The position numbers and the translations under genes were made by a program. Shown one piece after another: positions 21,862 to 32,671 of a stretch of 64,000 nt of DNA. The stretch's first letter is position 1. Each line of letters begins with the position of its first letter. The notes beneath the pieces are model-generated. The model was not told the DNA's origin. It ran no database searches and saw only the letters and a program-made list of their open reading frames with translations. This DNA is from Cerrena zonata (Eukaryota; Basidiomycota; Agaricomycetes; Polyporales; Cerrenaceae): contig JASBNA010000014.1 in the NCBI GenBank assembly GCA_038087015.1, positions 806,001 to 870,000 on the forward strand, given 5' to 3'.

Positions 21862-23379
21862 ATGCAATTCAAGAAGAACTTCGTTCTCTTCGTTCTTGCG
21901 GCTGTTGTAACCACAGCAGTGGCCATTCCAGTGAAGCACACTCATACTCTATATGCTTCTTTTGATCGCTCTAACAGTATCCGATTTTCCAGGTTAACGT
22001 CGCCGACCTCACTCTTCGAGATGCCATTGTTTCTGGTGTCAGCGAAGTGGTTGAACCTGTCGTCCGTGGTAGGAGCCCATTCCGCTTCGAGGCACGCGAC
22101 CCCCGCCATGGCAGTGGCAGTCGCGGTCGTAGCCACAACCGCCGTGAGTTAGAAGCGAGGCGCCACGGTGATTCTGGCTCCAGGGGCCGCGGAAACAGTC
22201 ATGGACGTCGTGAGGAAATTGATGTAAGGCTCTTCATATCCACTTATTATTGTTCGAGAACCTCAACCTAATTTTTTCAGCTCACCAAGAGGCGACACGG
22301 TTCTGGGTCCCGTGGCCGTAGCCACGGTCGACGGGAAGAAATTGAAGCAAGACGTCACGGTTCAGGCTCTCGTGGCCGAAGTCATGCTCGCCGAGAGGAA
22401 CTCGAGGCACGTCGCCACGGCTCAGGCTCTCGTGGCCGAGGGGATAGCCATGGTCGTCGCGAAGAGGTGAAGGATTTCTAATATGTTTGTCGTTCAGAGA
22501 TAGATGTTAACCTTTGCTTCCAGCTCACCAAGAGACGTCATGGCTCTGGTTCTCGTGGACGAGGCGATAGCCATGGTCGACGAGAGGAGGTATGTGCGAC
22601 TACTTCTTAATTTTACACATTGTCTCTAACTACAATGATCAATAGTTGACCAAGAGGCGCCACGGCTCAGGCTCTCGTGGACGTAGCCATGTTCGTCGGG
22701 AGGAATTTGAGGCCAGACGTCATGGATCTGGCTCTCGCGGCCGCGGGGATAGTCACGGTCGTCGTGAAGAGGTAGGTCATAGCTGTACATGTTCAACTGT
22801 TCTTTAATGAACTAACCTCGGTATAGCTCACCAAGAGACGTCATGGATCTGGTTCTCGTGGACGTAGCCATGTCCGTCGTGATGAAATCGAAGCTCGGCG
22901 CCATGGATCTGGCTCGCGTGGACGAAGCCACAACCGGCGTGAATTAGAGGCTAGACGCCACGGATCTGGCTCCCGTGGACGTGGTGATAGTCACGGTCGT
23001 CGAGAGGAGGTGAGAGTAGTTATGTCAAATTGAACGGTTCCATTTCGTACTAACACTACTACTTTAACGTAGCTGACCAAGAGGCGTCATGGCTCAGGCT
23101 CTCGTGGTAGAAGTCACGTCCGCCGTGAGGAAATCGAGGCCAGACGTCATGGTTCAGGCTCTCGAGGCCGTCGTGACAGCCACGGCCGTCGTGAAGAGGT
23201 GTGTTTGCTCCCTCTGACTACCTTAACTATCTCTCTTACACTCCCTCTAGCTGACCAAAAGGAGACATGGTTCGGGTTCTCGTGGTCGTGGCCGGAGCCA
23301 CACCCGACGTGAGGAGCTTGAGACCAGACGCCATGGCTCTGGCTCCCGTGGTCGTGGCAACAGCCACACTCGCGTTTGA
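21862..23379 (+). CDS. secreted Kex2-type repeat-peptide precursor
   Basis: Eight exons (21862-21930, 21993-22223, 22281-22466, 22524-22589, 22646-22771, 22827-23009, 23073-23198, 23251-23379) give 371 residues; all junctions are phase 0. Exon 1 is a signal peptide (MQFKKNFVLFVLAAVVTTAVA). After a short leader (VNVADLTLRDAIVSGVSE...), the rest is 15 copies of HGSGSRGR followed by SH or GDSH and then RR. Copies are separated by acidic spacers of the type EE(I/L/F)EARR or EELTKRR. KR and RR sites fit the Kex2 protease, so secretion would release many His/Gly/Ser/Arg-rich cationic peptides of about 11-14 residues. Each exon from the third on starts with LTKRRHGSGSRGR. The layout is like known fungal Kex2-processed repeat proteins, alpha-factor-like precursors and some RiPP precursors. 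Cores lack Tyr, Trp, Phe and Cys, which argues against dikaritin-type cyclisation. No maturation enzyme adjoins. Function unknown. Confidence 0.85.
22281..23379 (+). repeat. array of six duplicated exon modules
   Basis: Exons 3 to 8 are copies of one module whose length is 66 nt (one core), 126-129 nt (two cores) or 183-186 nt (three cores). All begin with codons for L-T-K-(R)-R-H-G-S-G-S-R-G-R and, except the last, end in R-R-E-E before the donor. The introns between them are 54-64 bp and differ more than the exons, which points to exon-by-exon duplication with selection on the peptides. Confidence 0.8.
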
Positions 23380-23591
23380 ATCCCTCTTCTTCAAGGATAT
23401 CTGTGAAAACGAATAAGCCTCCATCGGGTATGAACGAGTACTTGCTTACTTTCTGCGTCAAATGTAACATATGTGCTTGCGCTTGCTACCTTTTGTCAAA
23501 ATAGTGCACAAAAGTTATTTCAAGGAATATTACTGCTTACTTATATCGATGATTTTGGAGTGAAAACGCATTCAGATAGCAAGACACCATA

Positions 23592-25107
23592 TCATTCTTC
23601 GTAGTTACGATAGAGTTGGGGATTATCGGGATAAGGCTCGGCGATCCAATCCCCCTTAACTTTATTCCATGCATGCAACGCGGTGAAAGATGCTCTATTG
23701 AGGTTAGAGCAATAGCCACCGTCATCCCAGACACTAAGGATACGCTCTTGGACGTCTTTTTTGAACGCGTTCCCAAATCGTCCAGAATCATCATCAATCC
23801 AATCAAACCGAGGTGCGTCACTCAGTAGAAATGTGTGAAGGCGAGGAAGCTGTGAGAGGAAGTTCTTCCCAAGATCAACCAATAATTTTTCCTAGATAGT
23901 CATTCAGTACTCGGATCGGACGAGTCCAACAATCCGGATCCCTCGACCGGTTACTTACATGCCAATGATCCATCAAACAAATTTTCAATTGCTCGAGACC
24001 GACCAAGTGTGGTGCGAGGCCAGTCATATCATCAACGACAACACGTTGTAGATAGATAGCTAATCGTGTCACGGAAACGGATGATTCTGGTAGTGTTTGT
24101 AGGGTCGTACAAACTAATGGGAATTCTGGCGCTCGGAAAGGCATTCTGCAGGAGTGGACATCATCGAGGTCATCAAATGTTGCCCCATCGAGTTCCAAGC
24201 TGCGTATTGGTCTTCCTTTGAGCAGTCCGGATACGCTGACAACATATTCTGATGCCTCAACCTCTTCGAGATGCTGAAAAGTAGAGTGGGGTAGCGGAGT
24301 GGGAGGAGACTCGTAATGATATGGAACACGAAGCTTTCGCAGCTCAGGCGTTTTGTTGGCAAGGGAGGTTCCTAGGAAGTTTGAATAAATAGACAGGTAC
24401 TTCAGCGATGGTAGAGATGAAATGTTTTCCAGTGGTCGTCCAGCTGACATTCCGTCCAAAGATAACTGGAGAATTCGGGCAGCATGTGTTCGGAGAAGGG
24501 TTTCGATCCAATTGCTAAAGCTCGAGTTGAAGGCTGGCAAGTATCCAGTATCAATAGCGAGGGACTTTATGTGAGGGAAGTCTGGGTCTGGTAAAGATCC
24601 AATGTTGTCCTCGACCTCCAGGTATTTGACGAATATAGAAAGGGACCTTAATGCTGATTTATTAGCAATGGCGTGGACGACTGCTGAGAGTCCGACATGC
24701 AAGTTATGGTGTGGCATGTATCGAAAACATCGCAATGAGTTCATACGTCCGATGCAGATCGGGAACATTTTGCAGAAAGTTACACGATCGTGTAAAATTT
24801 CTTCTTCTGGGTCTCCTTCCTCGTCTCCTCCGAGTTCTTCGTCTATATCCGCAATGTCGGCATTGTAATCTTCCACCATGCACGAAAAATAATGGACTAA
24901 GGTGGATAGACCTGGGTTCATCGCAGTAAGAGTACGGCAGAAGTGCCATGCTGATCTATACCTCCTGAGGGTTACATTTTTGTATATGAAAACCACTGCG
25001 TATCGGTGGAATTCCTTCGAAAGGTGTGCAACCTGAAGGAGGTCCTTCCGTGACAACTCCGCGACGATTAAGAAGAGCAACTCTGCCGGGAAGCCTTGAA
25101 GTAACAT
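23592..25107 (-). CDS. F-box/LRR protein (B)
   Basis: Two exons, 23959-25107 and 23592-23891, with a 67-bp phase-0 intron, giving 482 residues. The N-terminus MLLQGFPAELLFLIVAELSR and DLLQVAHLSKEFHRYAVVFI is a classic F-box. A family-typical YKNVTLRR follows, and then a horseshoe of leucine-rich segments such as LRSLSIFVKYLEVE, LKYLSIYSNFLG and IRSLELDGATFDDL. An acidic loop (DIDEELGGDEEGDPEEE) is inserted near residue 90. The last exon ends YRNYEE. Probable SCF substrate receptor. It is convergent with the repeat-peptide gene, 212 bp away. Confidence 0.8.
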
Positions 25108-25632
25108 CTGTGAGCCAAGGATGTGACAGATTTGTACCGTCTCCTTGGCCTCGGAGAAACGGAAGGTAAGTTCAAGCTATAGTCTCGGTTGTTGTATGAG
25201 TTAAACCGGCGTGCGACATTACCAATCCAAGGTGAGAGCAGTTGATGTTGACTAATTAGGAAGGTGTTGTAGTTCGGGGCACTAGAATCGTTTTGGGTGT
25301 AAGTATAGGAGCAGACAGCTCTATCAATGCCTCTCAGCTTCTACTGAGCTATGTAGCCTCCTATGCCACAGTTCAATTAGAAAAAAGTCGCCAAATAAAT
25401 GAAGAGAAGCAAACTGCGCCTTTGCAAACAGCTTAAGTTATCGAACTCCAAAGTCCTTCTTCCACAATCCAGATGGGTGTCAATTTTTTGATCTATAGTA
25501 TGTAATGCGCAACAATTACTGAAAGGTCATGCTAGATACAGAGCTAGGAGTGTGTGAGCGGGAATGAATGATATATAGTACATGTGCGTATGCATTGTTC
25601 CAAGAAATGAAATGAAGTAAAAGATCATGAAC
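25108..25632. other. intergenic, no gene seen
   Basis: 525 bp between the start of F-box gene B and the stop of the LRR gene. It must hold the promoter of gene B. No TATA box was identified with confidence. Confidence 0.4.
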
Positions 25633-27324
25633 CTACTCAAATTCTGAATCGTCACCATCTAACGATTCTAGATCCACCATCTGAACACTGTCATCTCCAC
25701 CCACCTCTTCTTTCTCCACCAGGCCCGCCCGTTTGTCTTTGTCATCGATAGGGATAGGTTGAAGGAAATCCAAACATCCTCGTGAGCATCCTCTCCACAA
25801 AACTGGAACACCGGGAAAGGGCATACGATGACCAGCAATCATGCGTTCCCACGTATGCCGCTCTTCGGCAGGACGAACGAATATTCTCTTCGTCTCATGG
25901 GAGCTATTCGGGCACTCCCCAACGCCAAAACACACCGCCGAATTATCCACCCGACGTTTCTCAGCAGCTCGCGAAAGGAAGGAGAATTCGTGATCGTATG
26001 ACTTTTGTCTACGGGCTCTCTTTGATGGCGAGGGGTGCATATCGATGTCGCGCTTAGGAACGATCCGTGCAGCACACCGATGAAGCTCATCCCATAGATG
26101 GGTGGGATAGTGATCTGGAAGTGCAGTTGATCCTCCCATGCTTTCAAGTGCTACTTCAGTACCAGACTCCTCCGTCGGGGAGAACAACACCCTGTGAATG
26201 AACTCTTTCAAGGAGGGTGTCACATAATGTGTTAATGTTGGCGAAACAATCGGGCTAGTTGTATGTGGGTCACGAGGAATATCGGTGGGAGGATGAAGCC
26301 ATGGGTTCATGTCCAGAGTAAGGGACTGGAGCGTCATTCCCAGAATCTCCGCAGGGAGGTAATGGATCTGGTTGTTTGAGATATTGAGTTGCTCCAAATT
26401 CCGAAGGGTGGCAATCTGGGGTGGGATGTTCGTTAAACAATTGCCACCTGTGTCACCCTCAATTGATCAGATTATAATATATTTAGTAGCAATAAAGCTT
26501 ACGGAGACTTAGAACTACCAAGCCTTGAACCCAAAATAGCTCAGGGGGCATATGTTGGATTTGGTTATTAGCCAAAAATAAGTGAAGTGCACCTGGTCGA
26601 CGGATAGTGGCCGCGTAAGCAAATGAACTAGCTTTGGCGAGACCTGACCCAACAGAGTGGAATGAAGAACGAGCGGGGGCTGTGGCAGCACGCAACATCG
26701 TTCGCTTAGGTGCCAAGAATTCGACGCTTTGATTTGGGTTCACAAAACGAGATGCATCTGGAAGTGCAACGAAATTTGCCAGATCTCCAATACTTGGCGG
26801 TATCGCGGTCAGACGACTCTTGGGAGAACCAGCAGTATGACTACGGGAATATGACTACAGATGAATGGTTGTATGGCTCGTGTGACCAAGTCGACCACGT
26901 ACCTCAAGTCAATAATACCATTGCATTCGTCGATAGCCTCAGATATTTTTTTAGCCCAACGTTCATTCTCGTCGAACTCGGTGTCTCCACTTTCGCTACA
27001 CGAATCTGTCATAGAAGACTTTTCGATGGAATTCAAATGGAAATCATCGAGGTCATCATCCAGGCGCGTAGACGACGCGTCGAATTCATGGTCAAAGGCA
27101 TCTAACTCGGCTAGACGACGTTGTTCGCGCTTTTCATAGAGCTTCGGACGTCTTGTTGCTTTGGCGGAGGCGGCAAATGGGTGAACCAATCCTGGGGATG
27201 GAGGTGGGCTTGAAAGTGGATTTAAATTCGGTGAAGACAGCGGAGACGAGTCAATAGGTCCAAACGAAGGTGAAGAAGAGGGTGACGAGGGTAATGAAGC
27301 ATCTGAATCATAACAAAACGACAT
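25633..27324 (-). CDS. leucine-rich repeat protein
   Basis: The N-terminal third is Ser/Pro-rich and disordered (MSFCYDSDASLPSSPSSSPS). Canonical LRRs follow: LTAIPPSIGDLANFVALPD, ALHLFLANNQIQHMPPELFW, LVVLSL, and, across an intron, NCLTNIPPQIATLRNLEQLN and ISNNQIHYLPAEILGM. The C-terminal part has a conserved-looking cysteine-rich stretch (VPVLWRGCSRGCLDFLQP) and an acidic end. Exon 1 is 26903-27324; exon 2 begins at 26840 after a 62-bp intron whose acceptor is the second of two nearby AGs, the only one that keeps frame; a further intron lies near 26440-26505. It resembles fungal LRR proteins of signalling or septation type, but I cannot name an orthologue. Confidence 0.78.
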
Positions 27325-27624
27325 GGAAGTAGTAAAGAAAGCAATGCCGTACCAAAGTATAAATCAATTTCAAGCAGTCTCTGCTATAACTAATAATACT
27401 AAGTGATTGATATCAATACCAGCGTCGAGAAATTAATAGATATTTCTAGATAACCTACAGGAAATGGTATTAGTACTCTAATGTGGAAATACATACCTGT
27501 CATCCGCGTTCCCACACTTATTATGTAATGTTGTGTTGATTACACGATTTGTATTACTGCAAAAGATTCCATAATTTCTCTCTTTCTTTCTTAGCAAGCT
27601 ACTGCAGCAACAGCTCTAGGGACA

Positions 27625-28552
27625 TTATCTCCGAGTATTCCGTAAAAATTCGGCAAGGATTGTTATGTTATCTACAATGGGCTTGTTGGGTGACGTTACT
27701 AGGTTCAGTTCTGACGTCAATACGTAGGTCTGTCAGATATGAAAGCCGAGAAATTCAGAACTCACAATGTAGCGAAGGGTTTGAAACACTTTGCGAACTG
27801 TGGGTCTCCTCAACAAAATCTCGCAGACTCGAGCTAGTGTTATTACTGGTGGAAAAGATCCGACTCCCTATACATATGCGAACATCATCAAGTGCCTTCG
27901 AGTGCTCGCTGAACGCCAGACATCGAATGAATTTAGTGGCTGCTTCAAATGGGGGTGCCAAGCAGGAGAAATATAATTTCTCTATTACAGGCGTTATAGC
28001 TTGCATATCTGCGTTTTCTTCTGGCACAGATAAGGTCCAATGCATGCATAATCGGATTCGGAGGATACGTAGACCGGGAAGCGAATTGATGATCGGATAT
28101 AGCTCGCGGGGCATGAAGCTACAATTCGCCATAGACAACTCCACTACAGATGGTAGCATCGTCAATATGTCGAAGTCATCGGTCGACCATACGTGGATTC
28201 CTTCAATGCTGAGTTTCTGTACGCTACGTAAGGTCATTGCAACGTCGGCTGGGAGGTATCCATGGAATCTTGAAGTTTCTTCTTTACGACCATCATACAC
28301 CTCGCAAGGGCGAAGTCGAATCGCACGGATATAGAACCCTAAATCGGGATTTCGTCTCATTAGCCTGTGGAAACGAGCGGAAATGTTGTATGTGGAGAGA
28401 AAGATTTCTCGGAAGGTGAAAGTACGGGCTATCGATAGCCATGTCTTGTTCGTCATGGAACATGCATGTAGGGTTTTGGTATCATTATCGAGGTGCTCCA
28501 TGACCTTGTAATGCATCTCAATAGGCAGGTCTGGAAAGCTGGTGTGATACAT
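27625..28552 (-). CDS. F-box-like protein (C)
   Basis: Starts MYHTSFPDLPIEMHYKVMEH, with LHACSMTNKTWLSIARTFTF as an F-box-like helix set, then FREIFLSTYNISARFHRL and leucine-rich segments (VVELSMANCSFMPRELYPII; LRILRIRLCMHWTL). An uninterrupted reading stops at 27755 after 265 residues. A better ending is a small intron after RYI (27756 region), using the acceptor ATCTGACAG, that adds THR-TYR-VAL-LEU and about 35 further residues to a TAA at 27625-27627. The C-terminal extension is inferred. It is shorter than its relatives in this window and may have lost its last repeats. Confidence 0.65.
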
Positions 28553-28555
28553 CTT

Positions 28556-28974
28556 CTAGCTTGCTACGGACATCAGTATGGAAGGAAATGGTAGGTGAGG
28601 AGGCAACGGGACATACCTAGAAGACGAACAGAGGTCGTTGGCCAAAGGGGAGACCATATTCCATTGTTTATATCGCCCGGCTATTCTCGGTAGTTCTGTG
28701 CCAATAGAGTGACCATTGCGATAGACTTCGAACGTAAATTTGGACACGAGACGTAATTTACTGATGGACTTTATGCGTGGAGGCAAAGAGAACTAGACCA
28801 ATTCTTAGAGGTTCCCTGTCGTTTTCATCTCATGATAACACCGACTCGGAAGCGCAAGAGATTTACCTGATTCATCAGTCGAAGATCCTCTCCGATTCCA
28901 CGGATAGACCAAGAGTTACCTCCTGCAGGTGTGGAGATAATCGATGATGTGCATTTTAGACAAGCAAGCAACAT
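28556..28974 (-). CDS. possible two-exon small gene
   Basis: ATG at 28974 opens MLLACLKCTSSIIS... to LRLMNQ, joined by a 74-bp GT..AG intron to FSLPPRIKSISKLRLVSKFT and then FEVYRNGHSIGTELPR, with a stop at 28556. The second exon looks like one edge of a C2-type beta sandwich, but this is weak. It ends only 3 bp before the ATG of F-box gene C, so it could also be part of the 5' leader of that transcript or a gene fragment. Confidence 0.28.
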
Positions 28975-29200
28975 GGTAAATGCTACCAGCTAACTAGGCA
29001 TCCTCATGAAACCAATTGCCATTGAGGTCGTGGATTGACATTCAGGAGCGCCGCGGCAATGTCCTAGTTTCAGAAAGATTTCATACGTAACTTTTGTAGA
29101 TTTGTTTGGGTGGAAAACATGCAGTAAACCACAGACCATTCGTCTGCGTCCATAAAAAAGGGTATAAGCCCATACATTGTGTACGATATAACACAGAAAA

Positions 29201-31451
29201 TCAGGTCTCGACAGATTCTGTCGCGATTCTCATCTGGCGTATCAAACTTTCAGCCTTCGCTGTACGCGGAGCAATATGGCACCGAAAGGAGTACGACCGG
29301 CTATATAATCACGATCAATTTGAGGATGGTTGGACGTGGTACATGACGTACCTAACGAACCCCGATGTGAAAGCGTAAGGAGGTGTTATCTCCTGGCCAT
29401 CATTATCCTTCGCCTTGGAGATGTTCATAGTAGCGATCATGTTGGCTATCACAATGAACAGGTTTGCATCAGCGAAATCCTTTCCGGGACACCGCCTACG
29501 ATCGTCAGCGCATAGTCCAAGGACTTCAAGAGGTTCTAGAAATACCTTCGTCCAAACCCAAATACAAACTCCTTGGGATTGAGGATGGCCGTATCGTCCA
29601 TGTACCTTTCTGGAAGAAATAGTTCCGGACTAGAAAAGAAGTCGGTGTCTTGGGACATAGCCCTGCGAGAAACAGTCAGATAATTTCCCCCCCTAATAAA
29701 ATATTCAATGCTACCAGATATTGCTAATAATCATGGAATTTGCTGGAATACGATATTGTCGGTAGATGTCTTCTTTCATAGAGTTGTGTGGTACTCCTAT
29801 CTCGTCCGTTTATAAGAAGCCGTGAGGAAATATGGAAAGGACTAACCTAGTGGTACAGGAGTATGCCACCTAGACGAAAACGTTAACAGTACTCTAAGTA
29901 GTTAGGTGAGAATCAAACCTCAAGGTCTCCTTAATTGTAGCATCCAGGAAAGGTAAATGTGGTCTATCATCAAAATCTGGCAGACGTTCGGACCCGATCA
30001 CCTTATCCATCTCCTCTTGAAGACGTTTGTACACATGTGGATGTGTCACCATGAGAAGAACGAAGATTGTGAGTACAGTAGCGGTCTGCAATCCGGAGTC
30101 ATGACATGGTTCACTCGTTGACTTTGATCACACGTCACACACCGTTTCTGTTCCGCCTAATATGAACGATTAGCTAAATATGTATGGGGTTCAGAATGAA
30201 GGACTGAATGACTCACCACCATAGAGATTTGCGGCAGCCCCTTTGATACTATCTTCGTCATTTCGAGATAATTTTCCGTCCGTGATACACTCTTCGAGAA
30301 GAGATGAAGTAAACGAAGGCCATGCGACACCTAATGCCTACGCATTTAGAGTACATAACCGATGAAGTCCAAGAAGTCGTATGCCCTACCATTTTTTCGC
30401 GTACCATATTGTACGGTACATCGTACATATCCCGAATACACTTTCTGGCGTGCGTTACTTTTTTCTTGAACCGACCACCGGGCATCCAACTGGGGAAATG
30501 TTTCACTAAAAGGAACAGTGTATATGAGCACAGCGATGGATAGCTTAAGAGGTTTCCTGCTTACGGATAGGAAAGAAATCAACGAGCATGCTACCCGCGC
30601 TGTCAAGTTCAGTTGGTCCGTTAGCACTAAATCAGCACGATAAAGAAGAAATTGCACCTTCCGATAAGAGCAGTTTCCGTTGTGGCTCTTTCTGCTATCC
30701 CGACAAATTTATCGTCCTCGTTAACTACACGGTGGCCGTATGTTATCTCCATAATAATAGATGCTAGATACCTGAGGTCGACTCAATTAGGTACGAGATA
30801 GGGCTACCCGTTAAAAGTCTTACCTCGTGAAATGGGCATCAAACGAGCCCGGGTTATCAAGCAGGCGATTGAGAAGCTCAACGACGGCTCGCTGTTGCAA
30901 TGGTCGATAGTTCTGTAGGGATTTTTTTGACTGAAATGCATCCTGAACCCATTTGCGCTGTTTCCGAAACTCATCACCATATGGCAAAAGGTTCAACACC
31001 TTCTCCCATCCCATCCTAAATAAAGTTATGTCAAAGAAATCAGGTTTCGGGTTTTAAGAAGACTTACATCCCGAGAAGTATGAAAGGCGGCCTGTCAGAG
31101 TAGTTTCCACTACGCTTATCCATGAGATCGCGAGAAGCATTGAAGGAATTGACGATAATAGTGGTTCGCCTGAATAGCTTAGCGTATATCACATCGCCTG
31201 GCAAAATATGTCAGAGCCAAAAAATATGATTTCGAAAATTGAATACTACCGTATCGTTTGCCCCATTCTGCAAATGTATGTTCTTGGCCCTCAAAGGGCA
31301 ACATATGCACGTTTCCCAGAATTGGGATCTTGCGTGGCCCAGGAGGCAAAGGGACTTTGTTGCGACCTCGAAACGCAAGGTGCATAAGATATACCGCGGT
31401 GCATGCCAATAGAACGATGGCTACTGAGATTGGGTGGGATAGGGAAAACAT
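29201..31451 (-). CDS. cytochrome P450 monooxygenase
   Basis: A membrane-anchored haem enzyme of a fungal secondary-metabolism or detoxification type. The N-terminal anchor (MFSLSHPISVAIVLLACTAV) precedes the hinge PLPPGPRKIPILGN. The I-helix ANLYGGGTETT is rebuilt from three exons, one of only 14 nt (30143-30156). The K-helix is ATIKETLR. The haem loop reads FVFGFGRRRCPGKDFADANL, again across an intron, so the cysteine ligand is present. The end EITPPYAFTSGFVS and a short tail to TGA 29201-29203 also need an intron. The frame is intact through many introns, consistent with a functional enzyme of about 510-530 residues. In the ATG choice, 31451 is the first in-frame ATG. The substrate cannot be deduced. 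Confidence 0.9.
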
Positions 31452-32532
31452 TGGGTTCTCAATCAAGTGGGCGGGCTTGAAGAGTGGGGATTGGGAAGTA
31501 TAAAAGCATTGACCGCAGGAGATCTGAGATGTGTTTCAGGACTATGTTGGTTATCTGCAACGCCCGAGTCGGATTACCTGCGGGAAATGAGTACGTCAAT
31601 GGAGTATGACAGCACTCCAAGCATCATTATCGAATACTTGACTAGATCTCGTACGAAATATCTCCTTATGTCAACTTCCAGTCATGCATCTTATATGTGC
31701 TTCGATGTGTTCTTGAAACCTATACTGATAGTTGTTAGAACCGAACACTTTTTCAGCTAGCTGCCGAATAGGACATCTGACGACCGCAAACTTTGTGCGT
31801 ACTACTCACCTGACAACACATAAGACATGCCTCATGAATAAAATATCATATCCCCATTGAGTTGTGTTCCTTGCAATATATTCTCAGGGTCGGTTTCAGT
31901 GGGCAGATAGCCTGATAAGTCACAACTGAAACATAGGTATTAAGCTCTGAGAAGGATGGTCAACGGACGTAGTATCTCCCACATACAAGACATAATTTTC
32001 TTGAAATGATCCTCGCCTGACTTGTATAGTAGACTTCTTGATATAGCTGGAATTGTAACAACATGATTGTTTTGCGGAACTTCTATGATAGCCATGAGGC
32101 CGAATTGACTTCCCGGTGATCATGCCACACACTTGAGCGGTGAAACCTGTGTGAGAGAAGAATGGAATTTGATGGACCATTTCTGATACCCAACGTCAAG
32201 TTATGTAGAGCGCATCATAGATTACGCGGGATGACAATGTTGTGAAATACATAACTGCGTTAGTTGCCATATATAAGTTGAGATGACGAAACCTTTCCTA
32301 TTAAGTGCCATAGTGAGCCGATTAAATTCGACTTACCATATTCTCGTACACCATGATCACCGGGTGTCCTCGTTTGGCGCTCCATTCCCCCACCCTGAAT
32401 CGACCTTGCAAGGGAGATGGGGATTGCTCTCAAGTTGAAATGGTAATTGAAGAGAAGAAACAACGTACTAGATAGTTCTTAGAGTGGCAGGTCCATTACT
32501 TTATGAAGGTGTCGAAACGTCACCTTGTGATG
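31452..32532. other. intergenic, no gene seen
   Basis: About 1.1 kb upstream of the P450. A TATAAAAG occurs at 31499-31506 on the plus strand, the wrong orientation for the P450, and no plus-strand gene could be linked to it. Confidence 0.4.
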
Positions 32533-32565
32533 CTTCGAAACGCTATCGATGTTATCTTGTATCAG
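32533..32565 (+). repeat. upstream element duplicated with the gene pair, copy 1
   Basis: A 33-bp stretch is repeated at 34692-34724 with one mismatch (GCT versus GCC). Both copies can be read as LRNAIDVILYQ and the mismatch is synonymous, which suggests a conserved coding exon or remnant upstream of each gene copy. Confidence 0.6.
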
Positions 32566-32671
32566 CAAACTCGTGTTGACTTTGTTCCATACCTCCTCCA
32601 CGACTGCACCTGAAAGTGTCCTCAACAATTGCAAGAGAATAGTTTCCTTTGCATTGTCATTTTATCTCCGT

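Noticed and set aside
22281..23379. CRISPR-like or simple satellite repeat
   Set aside because: The repeats are protein-coding, interrupted by proper introns and vary mainly at third codon positions. They are not spacer-repeat DNA.
21862..31451. A RiPP cluster formed by the repeat-peptide precursor and the P450
   Set aside because: Dikaritin-type clusters need UstY-like (DUF3328) proteins close by and aromatic residues in the core. Neither is present, and F-box and LRR genes lie between.
31499..31506. TATAAAAG as the P450 promoter
   Set aside because: It is on the strand opposite to the P450 gene and no plus-strand gene follows it.
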